A program made the translations under genes and the position numbers. From assembly GCF_028288225.1 (NCBI RefSeq), contig NZ_JAQBOC010000027.1, positions 1 to 46,962 of the forward strand: a DNA stretch of 46,962 nt, given 5' to 3'. Of the stretch, positions 25,757 to 34,662 are shown piece by piece (position 1 is the first letter of the stretch; each line of letters opens with the position of its first letter). The notes under the pieces are model-generated. The model did no database searches and was not told the origin of the DNA. It was given only the letters and a program-made list of their open reading frames with translations. Origin of the DNA: Mucilaginibacter sp. (GTDB taxonomy: Bacteria; Bacteroidota; Bacteroidia; Sphingobacteriales; Sphingobacteriaceae).

Positions 25757-26745
25757 TAAATCAACCATTAGTATCTATAATAATCCCATTATATAATGCC
25801 GAAAAATTCATTTCGGAAACCATACAGTCCGCCTTAAACCAAACCTGGCCAAACAAAGAGATCATTATAGTTGATGATAGTTCTACTGATAATTCATTAG
25901 CCATAGCAATGCAATTTATAAGCGACAATGTATGGGTATTAACCCAGGTTAATAGTGGTGCAAGCACGGCAAGAAATTATGCGTTAAAAGAGGCAAAAGG
26001 TGAATATATACAATTTTTGGATGCAGACGATTTATTGAGCCCTGATAAAATTGAAGGCCAGATGGATCGCTTAAACAGATCAGAAACGCATTTGGCTTTA
26101 TGTCGGGTTGTGCATTTTAACGATGGAGAAGCTTACAAAGAAAAGGCTTTAAAAGATGATGACTGGTTTTGTGCAGACAATAATGATCCGGTTGATTTTT
26201 TATTAAAGCTGAACGCCGGTGATGAGGTAATGCCTGGGTATGGAAGTATGATACAGCCAAACGCGTGGTTGACACCTGTAGGTTTGATTGAAAAAGCGGG
26301 ACTATGGAACGAGGAACTGAATCTTGATGACGATGGTGAATTTTTTTGCCGTGTAATTTTAGCTTCCGAAGGCATAAAATATAGCGCTGCCGGTACAAAT
26401 TATTACAGAAAACATACAACAAACAATTCTTTATCAGCTCAAAAAAGTCTGAATGCATACGAAAGCATGCTTTTATCCGTGAATTTAAAATATAGTTACT
26501 TAAAAGAAAGAAGCAGCAATCCCATACTTGAACCAATATTTGCAAGACATTATTGGGAAATTGGAGTCGCAGCTTATCCTCAATATAAGGAACTTTCAAA
26601 AAATGCTTTAGACAAAGCTGTTGCCTATGACTATAGAGGGGAAAAGTATAAAGCCGGTCCTGTTAGCACATTTTTGAGTAAAATTATAGGCTGGAGACTG
26701 GTAAGAATATTAACGTATTTACGATACCGGAATATTATTAAATAA
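25753..26745 (+). CDS. GT2 family glycosyltransferase
   Basis: A 330-aa GT-A enzyme: VSIIIPLYNAEKFISETI, IIIVDDSSTDNS (37-48), NSGASTARNYAL (67-78) and DADDLL at 90-95. LDDDGEFFCRVILASEG carries the catalytic acid, and TNYYRKHTTNNS follows, typical of family 2 enzymes of EPS loci. It overlaps the GT10 gene by ATGA, and the following methyltransferase starts 13 nt later. Confidence 0.9.
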   Translation: MINQPLVSIIIPLYNAEKFISETIQSALNQTWPNKEIIIVDDSSTDNSLAIAMQFISDNVWVLTQVNSGASTARNYALKEAKGEYIQFLDADDLLSPDKIEGQMDRLNRSETHLALCRVVHFNDGEAYKEKALKDDDWFCADNNDPVDFLLKLNAGDEVMPGYGSMIQPNAWLTPVGLIEKAGLWNEELNLDDDGEFFCRVILASEGIKYSAAGTNYYRKHTTNNSLSAQKSLNAYESMLLSVNLKYSYLKERSSNPILEPIFARHYWEIGVAAYPQYKELSKNALDKAVAYDYRGEKYKAGPVSTFLSKIIGWRLVRILTYLRYRNIIK

Positions 26746-26758
26746 AGATAAATAGCTA

Positions 26759-27631
26759 ATGAGCGACTTAAACTGGACGGGTGAAAGGCTTGTAACCCAA
26801 ATTAGAGACAAACCAGGAACTGTAGAGCACCTGCACCGTTATGCATTAGCTATGCAAATAGTAAAAGATAAAGTTGTGTTGGATATTGCCTCTGGTGAGG
26901 GATATGGTTCAAACTTGTTAAGCTATAATGCAAAAAAAGTATATGGAGCAGATATTTCTACCGAAGCAGTTAAACACGCAAATATTAAATATGGAAAACC
27001 CAACCTGGATTTTGTTACCGGCTCCACTAGTAAAATACCCTTAGCGGATGCATGTGTTGATGTTGTAATTTCATTTGAAACTATTGAACATCATGACGAG
27101 CATCAACTAATGATGAATGAAATTAAAAGGGTGCTGAAATCCAATGGAGTACTCCTGATCTCATCGCCCGAAAAAAATAATTATAAATTTCGCGAGAGTA
27201 ATAATCCATATCATGTTAAAGAGTTAACACTTGAAGAATTTGAAAATCTGTTAAAAAAAAATTTTAAATACTATAAAATTTTCAACCAACGGTTTGTTTA
27301 CGGTTCGATAGTTAATAGAATAACAGACTCAAATAATGCAAGCGGTTTTAGCTTTTTTGATGGCGGATATTTAAATATCACAAACAATATTAGTGATGTT
27401 GACGAACTTCATTGTGACAATATCCACAACAAGCCATATTTTAACTTAGCGTTAGCAAGCGAAGCCGATATCGACATTATTCCTTTAGCCGATACATCTT
27501 TTTTTAACGCTATCGAGGTTTTCTACAAACAAATAGAAGCTATCAGAAACTCTCATTCTTTTCGGATAGGGAATTTGATTTTAAAACCGTTTTCATTTAT
27601 AAAATCTTTAACAACTAAATTAAAAGGATGA
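26759..27631 (+). CDS. Class I SAM-dependent methyltransferase
   Basis: A 290-aa methyltransferase that opens with GERLVTQI and HLHRYALAMQIVKDK, a recurrent N-terminus in methyltransferases attached to glycosyltransferase clusters. Motif I is VLDIASGEGYGSNLL (about 40-54), followed by VYGADIS, DVVISFETIEHHDE and LKSNGVLLISSPEK. An extra C-terminal region of about 100 residues follows the catalytic fold. Base composition is visibly more AT-rich than in the first half of the operon. ATGA overlap with the next gene. Confidence 0.85.
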   Translation: MSDLNWTGERLVTQIRDKPGTVEHLHRYALAMQIVKDKVVLDIASGEGYGSNLLSYNAKKVYGADISTEAVKHANIKYGKPNLDFVTGSTSKIPLADACVDVVISFETIEHHDEHQLMMNEIKRVLKSNGVLLISSPEKNNYKFRESNNPYHVKELTLEEFENLLKKNFKYYKIFNQRFVYGSIVNRITDSNNASGFSFFDGGYLNITNNISDVDELHCDNIHNKPYFNLALASEADIDIIPLADTSFFNAIEVFYKQIEAIRNSHSFRIGNLILKPFSFIKSLTTKLKG

Positions 27632-28680
27632 TAACATTTACGATATGCTCAAATAATTATTTAGCTGAGGCGATCACTTTAGGAAATTCCCTGGAAAAAA
27701 ATGGTTTTGATCCAACTAAGTATTTTATTTTTTTGGTTGATGAGCTAAGCTCTGATATTGATTACAATGCAGGAAATTATGACATAATTAAAATAATTGA
27801 TGAAATTGTACCGGGTTTTATAATGTTAACTCAAAAATATAATATTATTGAATTAAGCACCTCGGTTAAACCTTCTGTATTCAAATACCTTATATCACTT
27901 TATAGTAATGAATCCTTGTTCGTTTATTTTGATCCTGACTTGTATTTCTTCCAGGACGCATACAGTTTTATCGCATCTGAGATTGAAAACCATTCAATAT
28001 TGTTAACTCCACATGTAACCCGGCCAGTACCTTTAAATATTCAGCCATTTGAAAACACATTCCTTAACTATGGTATTTACAATTTAGGTTTTATTGCTAT
28101 AAAAGCCGATGACAATTCGTTTAAAATGCTAAACTGGTGGGAAGAAAGAACATTAGATTTAGGAATTGCCGATGTTAAAAATGGCTATTTTGTTGATCAG
28201 CTATGGATGAATCTGGTTCCGGGATTTTTTGATGGGGTAAAAATTACAAATCATTTAGGCTTTAATACGGCTTATTGGAATTTGAATGAGAGAACAGTTC
28301 AAAAAATGAATGATTTATATTATGTGAATAAAAACGTTCCCCTTGTTTTTTTTCATTTTAGTTCATTTGACTTTTCATTATTACACTTATCAAAAAGAAA
28401 ACACACAAGCCCGGCAGTTAACAACGATGTTTTAATGGAATTGATGATTGTTTATAAGGATAAGCTAATTGAAAATAACTATCCATATTACAAAAAATAC
28501 AAACCAGCATATAAATTAAGTTATGGGAATTATATTGAAAGAGAAATGCCGGGTACCGCAAACACCAAAAAGGTTTTGGTAATTAAAAAATTAAAAAAGT
28601 TTGTACCCAAAAAGCTTTTAAGAAGGTTGGCTAACTTAAATCATATAGTTGAAACACTTGACAAATATAATAATGTGTAA
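27628..28680 (+). CDS. GT8-like nucleotide-sugar glycosyltransferase
   Basis: A 350-aa GT-A-type protein: N-terminal TFTICSNNYLAEAITLGNSL as in GT8-like proteins, then FVYFDPDLYFF with the metal-binding DPD at 102-104, YNLGFIAI (the conserved N-x-G position) and FVDQLWMNLVP. The family is assigned on this motif order only; donor and acceptor are unknown. The gene is strikingly AT-rich. A 12-nt gap separates it from the next GT2. Confidence 0.75.
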   Translation: MITFTICSNNYLAEAITLGNSLEKNGFDPTKYFIFLVDELSSDIDYNAGNYDIIKIIDEIVPGFIMLTQKYNIIELSTSVKPSVFKYLISLYSNESLFVYFDPDLYFFQDAYSFIASEIENHSILLTPHVTRPVPLNIQPFENTFLNYGIYNLGFIAIKADDNSFKMLNWWEERTLDLGIADVKNGYFVDQLWMNLVPGFFDGVKITNHLGFNTAYWNLNERTVQKMNDLYYVNKNVPLVFFHFSSFDFSLLHLSKRKHTSPAVNNDVLMELMIVYKDKLIENNYPYYKKYKPAYKLSYGNYIEREMPGTANTKKVLVIKKLKKFVPKKLLRRLANLNHIVETLDKYNNV

Positions 28681-28692
28681 AGTAATTTTAAT

Positions 28693-29658
28693 ATGATAAA
28701 AGAATTGCTTTGGCCTTGGACAAACGCTGTCGATAATGCCGCGTATGATAGCAATATAAGTTGGCCCAAAATATCAATTATTACACCCAGCTTTAACCAG
28801 GGTAACTTTATTGAAGAAACAATTTTGTCTGTTTTAAATCAAAATTACCCTAATATTGAATATATAATAATTGATGGCGGGAGTGATGATAGCACGGTGG
28901 ATATAATACGAAAGTATGAACAAAAAATTTCATACTGGGTTAGCGAACCGGATAGGGGGCAAACACATGCGATCAACAAGGGATTTATTAAAGCCACCGG
29001 TGCAATTTTTGCCTATTTAAACAGTGATGATTGTTACTATCCCAACACATTAAAATTAGTTGCCGAAAGTTTTAGGGATCAAAAGGATAACTCAAAATTA
29101 TTAATACATGGCTATTGTAAAAATGGATTAGATTTTGAAAACTTATTGCATGCAAATACAGGTGTTGCATCAGCCGAATTTACAGCTAGACATTTGACTA
29201 TGGGTTACGGCGTGGTTCCTCAGCCCTCAGTGTTTTGGTCTGCAAATAATTTAAAATTTAATGAAGAGCTTGAATTTTCCATGGATCATGATTATTGGTA
29301 TAAACTGCTGAATAGTGACTATAAACCTATTCAGTTGCCCGAAACCTTATCATTTTACCGGGAGCATAATGCAGCCAAAGGATCAAAATTAAAAGAGAGG
29401 ATGTGGGAGGAAGTTATCCGGCTAACCATGACTTATATTTCTGACTTTCCGGATTTAAAAGATAAAGTTGAAATTTTAGGTGCGGTAAATTTAAAACTAC
29501 TTAATTATGATATTCAATTGCTTAACAGGGCGTCAGAGAGTGGATACAAACAGCTGACAATTGTATATCTAAAGCTATTTAAATTGAATCCCATTTTAGG
29601 CATAAAGTTATTGCGCTATACCATTGGTTTATATAAGTCAGGGATCGTAAAAAAATGA
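28693..29658 (+). CDS. GT2 family glycosyltransferase
   Basis: A 321-aa WcaE-branch family 2 enzyme: ISIITPSFNQGNFIEETIL begins near residue 27, then IIIDGGSDDSTVDII (58-72), VSEPDRGQTHAINKG (83-97) and the metal site NSDD at 110-113. MGYGVVPQPSVFWS and FSMDHDYWYKL follow. The first 25 residues are an additional N-terminal segment absent from shorter relatives in the window. The stop overlaps the next gene (ATGA). Confidence 0.89.
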   Translation: MIKELLWPWTNAVDNAAYDSNISWPKISIITPSFNQGNFIEETILSVLNQNYPNIEYIIIDGGSDDSTVDIIRKYEQKISYWVSEPDRGQTHAINKGFIKATGAIFAYLNSDDCYYPNTLKLVAESFRDQKDNSKLLIHGYCKNGLDFENLLHANTGVASAEFTARHLTMGYGVVPQPSVFWSANNLKFNEELEFSMDHDYWYKLLNSDYKPIQLPETLSFYREHNAAKGSKLKERMWEEVIRLTMTYISDFPDLKDKVEILGAVNLKLLNYDIQLLNRASESGYKQLTIVYLKLFKLNPILGIKLLRYTIGLYKSGIVKK

Positions 29659-30620
29659 GCGACCAGAGATCTGTCTTAACAATAGCAACGGGAAAACCCC
29701 TGTATATAAATTTTGCAGTTAATTTGGCAAGGTCTTTTTACTTATGGCATACAGACGGAGCTATGACGTTTAATATTGTAACAGATCATCCTGAATTATT
29801 GCCGGCAGATATTACATCCAAAGCAAAAATTTTAGCAATTAAACCTGGTGAGCTAGGCAAAGGTTTTTCAAGTAAGTTATTTTTAGATAAAGTTGCTCCC
29901 GAAGGCCAAACACTTTTCATTGACAGTGACTGTCTTATTTTCGGTGATCTATCAGTGGTATTTGACAGATTAAAAGGCATGCCGGTAGCAGTAGTTGGCA
30001 ATTATATTTCATCAGGGGAGTGGTTCGGGGATATCAAAACTATCTGCAGAAATTTCAATGTACCCCATCTTCCCAAATTTAATGGGGGACTTTATTACCT
30101 GGAAAATGGCGATGCTGCAACCAGGGTTTATGAAAGGGCGCGGAACATCGAAAAACAATATGACCAGATCGGTTTTGTCCGTTTGCGGAACCGGCCAAAT
30201 GATGAAGTAATAATGGCGCTCGCGATGCAGCTTGAAAATATGAAGCCTTTAATTGATGATGGAAGTATTATGAGCGATCCGCAGGCTTGTCCGGGCAAGT
30301 ACAAATTGGATGTTATAAATGGCCGCACACTTTTGGTTAACCCACCATTACCACATCCATTGCATCAAAGCTGGTATCCGTTTGAAAGGGTTACCCCTTT
30401 GATAGTGCATTTTTTAGGGCAATATACATTGCACTATCCCTATCGCCGTGAAGCTTATCTTCTTAACCATAACCTTACCAGGTTTAGTAATTTTAAAAGT
30501 AAAGTAACAATAGAATATCCTGAGCGGTTTAAATTGTTTTTAAAAAACACATTCAGAGCCACCTATCATAAATTCTTTGGGATAAGGAAGATTAAAAACT
30601 CTGAAAGAATAGTAAATTAA
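29655..30620 (+). CDS. GT8-like nucleotide-sugar transferase
   Basis: A 321-aa protein with the layout of a GT-A transferase: SVLTIATGKPLYINFAVNLA, then GQTLFIDSDCLIFGDL with the metal-binding DSD at 90-92, FNGGLYYLENGD, and NDEVIMALAMQ, corresponding to the usual D-E acceptor region. No family I can name precisely beyond similarity to GT8/nucleotide-diphospho-sugar transferases. It overlaps both neighbours by 4 nt and 1 nt. Confidence 0.72.
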   Translation: MSDQRSVLTIATGKPLYINFAVNLARSFYLWHTDGAMTFNIVTDHPELLPADITSKAKILAIKPGELGKGFSSKLFLDKVAPEGQTLFIDSDCLIFGDLSVVFDRLKGMPVAVVGNYISSGEWFGDIKTICRNFNVPHLPKFNGGLYYLENGDAATRVYERARNIEKQYDQIGFVRLRNRPNDEVIMALAMQLENMKPLIDDGSIMSDPQACPGKYKLDVINGRTLLVNPPLPHPLHQSWYPFERVTPLIVHFLGQYTLHYPYRREAYLLNHNLTRFSNFKSKVTIEYPERFKLFLKNTFRATYHKFFGIRKIKNSERIVN

Positions 30621-31561
30621 TGAACGATATAGATCTTTCAATTATAATTCCAACATATAACCGCTTATGGAGTTTACCACAAACGATTGAAAGCTGCAGG
30701 AATACAAGCTGCCGCGCGGAAATAATTGTAATCGATGACGGAAGTACTGACGGCACGTTAGCATGGTTGGGGCAGCAAAATGACTTAGTTGTTTTACACC
30801 AGCCAAATTTAGGCAAATGCTGGGCGGTAAATAAGGCATTTAAAATGGCCAAAGGTAAATACATCCGTTTTTTAGATTCTGATGATTTAATTGAGCGCCT
30901 GGCGAATGATGAGCAATTCGAATTAGCTCTTCAAAACGGGGCTGATGTAGTAGTAAGTGGTTGTACGGATTTTACTAACAAAGAGCAAACACAAAAAGCA
31001 CAAAGTTGGGTTGAAACAGACGATTTTATAGCCCAGCAATTAGGGGAAGGCTTCGGCTCGCATTATTCAGCATTTTTGTTCAGGAAAAAATTTATTGAGG
31101 AAATACCGCACCGGCCTGATTTCGCATTTAGAGATGACCGGATTTTTATATTGGAGGTGGCTTTAAAAAACCCAAAAATTGTTGTTCACCAGGGTGCTGC
31201 ACTTTTACACCGTATTGCCCATCATGACCGTTTGCAGGTAAGCAGCGGTTTAAAGCAGCAGGTACAAAATTATCAGCATTTAAATCTTTATAAGTATATT
31301 TTAGGACAATTAAGTAAGGAAGGCAAGCTTACCACAAGGCGCATAAAAGCTTCGATAAATGTATTGTGGCCGTTGTGCCATTGGATAGCTAAAGACAATA
31401 TCAATGAAGCTGCTGTTTTGTTAAAATGGATCGTTGAATTAAACCCTGATTTTACGCCCCCTAATAAGGGCGGTATCGGTTTTATGTTTCGAATCGTTGG
31501 ATTTAAAACGACAGAACGGATCTTAAGCATACGTAGGCTGTTTAAATACGGATGGAACTGA
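30620..31561 (+). CDS. GT2 family glycosyltransferase
   Basis: A 313-aa family 2 enzyme: LSIIIPTYNRLWSLPQTI, IIVIDDGSTDGT (35-46), NLGKCWAVNKAF (63-74) and the metal site FLDSDDL (84-90). FRDDRIFILEVALKNP contains the likely catalytic acid, and LLHRIAHHDR follows. The final 10 nt overlap the ATG of the next gene. Confidence 0.89.
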   Translation: MNDIDLSIIIPTYNRLWSLPQTIESCRNTSCRAEIIVIDDGSTDGTLAWLGQQNDLVVLHQPNLGKCWAVNKAFKMAKGKYIRFLDSDDLIERLANDEQFELALQNGADVVVSGCTDFTNKEQTQKAQSWVETDDFIAQQLGEGFGSHYSAFLFRKKFIEEIPHRPDFAFRDDRIFILEVALKNPKIVVHQGAALLHRIAHHDRLQVSSGLKQQVQNYQHLNLYKYILGQLSKEGKLTTRRIKASINVLWPLCHWIAKDNINEAAVLLKWIVELNPDFTPPNKGGIGFMFRIVGFKTTERILSIRRLFKYGWN

Positions 31562-32544
31562 TTAGGCCTTTAAATATATTTTATAGCGAACCTGATCCCG
31601 ACAGGTGGTTTAAATTCGATCGCTATCCCCGCCGTGTTATCCGCAGGCTTGTAAGGGGTAAACAAAAACCGGGTGGTGTAATGATGGTGGCCATGAATTT
31701 GATGCGGGGCCTCGAAAAAATGGGGGTTCCTTACCGCTTTAACGATTATGGATATATCAACAAAAACCCAGACGATATTGCCTGCCTAATAGGCAAACCG
31801 CAGTTATTGTTTGATAGAAGATGGGAAAACCCAGTCATTTTTGGTTCAGGAATTTATTCGCATCCTATTGAATGCCCTGATCTGTTTGAAAAATACCCTA
31901 ATGTAAAGCGTTTTTTGGTACCTGGTAACTGGATGCAGCAAATGTGCCGCCCTTATTATGGCGACAAAGCGGTAACCTGGCCGGTTGGTATTGATACGGA
32001 AAAATGGAAGCCATCAGGCATTGAAAAGAAAATGGACTTTTTGATATACGACAAGATCCGCTGGGAGCACGATGAATTTAGTAGATCCCTGATCAAACCC
32101 GTATTGAAAGATTTGGATGAAGGCGGGTTTAGCTATCAATTTGTTAGATACGGCAATTATACGCACTGTGAATTGCAGGAAAAAGTAGCTAACAGCAAAT
32201 CAGTGATCTTTTTATGCGAGCATGAAACGCAGGGATTGGCCTATCAGCAAATACTGGCAACCAATACCCCAATACTGGCCTGGGACAGGGGCGGCTATTG
32301 GCAGGATCCGTATTACTACCCCGGCAAAGTAAAATATGAACCGGTAAGCTCGGTGCCTTACTGGAATGATAGTTGCGGTTTTAAGTTTAAGGATGCAATT
32401 GAATTTAAAGAAAAGCTTGATTTATTTGTAAGCAAGCAAGCAGAATTTGAACCCCGGAAATTCATTTTAGATAATCTAACACTTGAAATTTCCGCTGAAA
32501 AGTATCTGCAGATTTACCTGGAGGTTGAAAAAGAAATAGCTTGA
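31552..32544 (+). CDS. Glycosyltransferase, GT-B fold (family 1/4-like)
   Basis: A 330-aa protein with GT-B character: PRRVIRRLVRGKQKPGGVMM in the N-terminal half, KRFLVPGNWMQQM and TWPVGIDTEKW near the interdomain region, and VIFLCEHETQGLAYQQIL with ATNTPILAWDRGG near the C-terminus, corresponding to the donor-binding E-x(7)-type region. Exact family uncertain. It overlaps the preceding gene by 10 nt, and the following gene starts at a TTG inside its TGA stop (TTGA). Confidence 0.75.
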   Translation: MELIRPLNIFYSEPDPDRWFKFDRYPRRVIRRLVRGKQKPGGVMMVAMNLMRGLEKMGVPYRFNDYGYINKNPDDIACLIGKPQLLFDRRWENPVIFGSGIYSHPIECPDLFEKYPNVKRFLVPGNWMQQMCRPYYGDKAVTWPVGIDTEKWKPSGIEKKMDFLIYDKIRWEHDEFSRSLIKPVLKDLDEGGFSYQFVRYGNYTHCELQEKVANSKSVIFLCEHETQGLAYQQILATNTPILAWDRGGYWQDPYYYPGKVKYEPVSSVPYWNDSCGFKFKDAIEFKEKLDLFVSKQAEFEPRKFILDNLTLEISAEKYLQIYLEVEKEIA

Positions 32545-33557
32545 AGATCTTACTGATAATGGATCCGGGAATACCTGTACCACCGCCGCTCTATGGGGGA
32601 CATGAGCGGCTTGTGCATATGTTTGCCGGGGAGTATCAAAAACAGGGACATGAAGTAAGTTTATTGGCGGGACCTGGTTCTAAGATTAAGGGTAAGTGTT
32701 ATTCTTTTGGTGTGAATGATTTGGAGCGATCATCCCTTCAGAAAAATAAGGAGCTGATCCAGGCATGGACCTTTATTTATAAACACAGGCACGAGTTTGA
32801 TTTGATCCACAACTTCGGCAGGTTAATTTACTTACTGCCTGTTTTAAATTATCCGGTAAAAAAAATAATGACCTATGGCAGGCCGGTAAGTACAAAGGGG
32901 GTAAAAATTATAAATGCACTGCCAAATCGCAATTTGATATTTACAGCCTGCAGTAATTATTGTGTATCAACAGGTAATGTGGCTGGTACCTGGCAAACGG
33001 TATACAATGCCGTTGATTTTTCTAAATATGAACTAAATGAATTGGTAGGTGACAATGCCCCCTTAATGTTTTTAGGCCGTTTGGATAAAGTTAAGGGCGT
33101 GCATACGGCTATTAAAATTGCAAAAACAACCTCTAATGTACTATGGATAGCGGGCAATATCCCCCAAACGGCTGATAATTTAACATACTATAAACAGCAA
33201 ATTGAGCCGCAGATAGATAGTAAGCAAATTATTTACCTGGGTGCTTTAAATGATGCTGAAAAAAATACTTATTTAGGGCAGGCAAAAGCGCTGTTGTTCC
33301 CCATTGAATGGGATGAACCCTTCGGTATGGTAATGGTAGAGGCGATGGCTTGCGGTACGCCTGTTATAGCTTTTAACCGGGGTTCGGTGCCCGAAGTTGT
33401 ATCTGAACAAACAGGCATACAGGTTAATACTTTTGAAGAAATGCAGGCTGCAATTGGATTAATAAATACGATAGGCAGAAAAAACTGTAGAGCGCTTGCT
33501 GAAAAAAGATTCAATATTTCTGTTATTTCAACGCAATACCTTTTACTATTCAATTAA
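32541..33557 (+). CDS. GT4 family glycosyltransferase (TTG start)
   Basis: A 338-aa retaining GT-B enzyme starting at TTG 32541 in a TTGA stop-start overlap. The N-terminus KILLIMDPGIPVPPPLYGG has the glycine-rich acceptor loop right after the first strand, so the TTG is well placed. The donor half has FLGRLDKVKGVHTAIKIA, LGALNDAEKN and the E-x7-E motif EPFGMVMVE followed by AMACGTPVIAF. It is followed by the widest gap inside the long operon. Confidence 0.9.
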   Translation: MKILLIMDPGIPVPPPLYGGHERLVHMFAGEYQKQGHEVSLLAGPGSKIKGKCYSFGVNDLERSSLQKNKELIQAWTFIYKHRHEFDLIHNFGRLIYLLPVLNYPVKKIMTYGRPVSTKGVKIINALPNRNLIFTACSNYCVSTGNVAGTWQTVYNAVDFSKYELNELVGDNAPLMFLGRLDKVKGVHTAIKIAKTTSNVLWIAGNIPQTADNLTYYKQQIEPQIDSKQIIYLGALNDAEKNTYLGQAKALLFPIEWDEPFGMVMVEAMACGTPVIAFNRGSVPEVVSEQTGIQVNTFEEMQAAIGLINTIGRKNCRALAEKRFNISVISTQYLLLFN

Positions 33558-33729
33558 TATAACTAATGAATATTATTAAGCTAAAACAATTTACTATAAC
33601 GGGAATACAAATTTCCAGAGAGTCAGGTAATCAATTAAACTTTTTCGCCGGTAATAAATGCTCAAAAATTACCGACAAGGGTTAAACTTTAACACAATAT
33701 TGTTCAATACCCTTAATTATTAATTTTTC
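33558..33729 (+). promoter_or_regulatory. Widest intergenic gap inside the long operon, with inverted repeats
   Basis: An AT-rich gap of 172 nt. It contains the perfect inverted repeat CGGTAAT (33649-33655) / ATTACCG (33668-33674), then AAGGGT (33677-33682) / ACCCTT (33709-33714), enclosing the near-palindrome GTTAAACTTTAAC and the palindrome CAATATTG. These could form consecutive hairpins in RNA, as in an attenuator or processing site, or mark the seam of an insertion. I see no TAnnTTTG promoter box. Confidence 0.3.
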
Positions 33730-34662
33730 ATGATTAAAAAAATCATAAAGAAAATAAAGTACGAACTTCGATTTAATAATACACATTATTATGTAAGAAT
33801 TTCAGACAAGGTCAGAAAAACAGCCTATCGATTAATCCTGAAAAAAAAAATCCAATCACTTCCGCCAATTGTTATACGATCAGAAAATAGTAGCCTTACT
33901 TTGGCTACACTCTCTAATAAAAAGAATTTTTACGAATCAGTAGCTGCGCTGTATAGTTTTTGTTTCTGGAACAAGAACGTTTATCTCCATTATCATGAAG
34001 ACGGAACACTTACTGAAAAAGAGATCGGTTTTTTAAAAAAAAAATTTCCAGGTATAAAAGTGTTTTTAAGAAGCGATGAAAATATAAAAGTTAAAACGCT
34101 GTTGGCATCAAAAGGACTGGAAAATTGTAAAAAATTGAGAGATGTTTTTTTCTTATCTATAAAGTTGTTTGATATGATTGTAGAAAAGCAGACAAACTAC
34201 TTATTACACATTGATTCTGACGTCCTCTTTTTTTCGAGGCCTGATGAAATATTGGATATTGTTGAAAAAGGTAATTACAACGGGTGTTATAACTGCGATG
34301 TATCTAATTCCTATACTTTTGATAATGAAACTATGTCAAGGTATCTTACATCAGAAATGATAGGCCGGTTTAATTCGGGGTTGATACTGCACAATTTTGA
34401 CGAGTCGTTTTTTAACTTTATAAACGGGGTTATAGAAGGCAATTTATATAAAACTGAATCATGGCACCTCGAGCAAACATTGCTGGCAATGTTTGCCAGC
34501 GAAAAGGGAAATTTTCTAGGTTTGCCAAAACACTATGATTTAGCCAGAAAAGAAATGTTTCTTGGAAATAAAATAACAAGCGAGCATTATGTTGATGGGG
34601 CAGGAAGTGTTTTTCACAGGGATTTTATTAATAAACTGTATCCGTTGTTTAAAAGGAATTGA
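33730..34662 (+). CDS. GT8-like nucleotide-sugar transferase
   Basis: A 310-aa protein with a basic, Lys-rich N-terminus (about 45 residues), then a GT-A-like core: SLTLATLSNKKNFYESVAAL, YLLHIDSDVLFF with DSD at 162-164, GRFNSGLILHN (the conserved FNSG loop) and ESWHLEQTLLAMF. The pattern resembles GT8 and related DxD transferases; donor unknown. The gene is markedly AT-rich and is preceded by the largest gap of the operon, which together suggests separate acquisition. TTGA overlap with the next gene. Confidence 0.75.
   Translation: MIKKIIKKIKYELRFNNTHYYVRISDKVRKTAYRLILKKKIQSLPPIVIRSENSSLTLATLSNKKNFYESVAALYSFCFWNKNVYLHYHEDGTLTEKEIGFLKKKFPGIKVFLRSDENIKVKTLLASKGLENCKKLRDVFFLSIKLFDMIVEKQTNYLLHIDSDVLFFSRPDEILDIVEKGNYNGCYNCDVSNSYTFDNETMSRYLTSEMIGRFNSGLILHNFDESFFNFINGVIEGNLYKTESWHLEQTLLAMFASEKGNFLGLPKHYDLARKEMFLGNKITSEHYVDGAGSVFHRDFINKLYPLFKRN

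Noticed and set aside
26117..26599. Minus-strand ORF of 160 codons
   Set aside because: Fully antisense to the GT2 at 25753-26745, with His/Cys/Leu-rich shadow composition; no start context.
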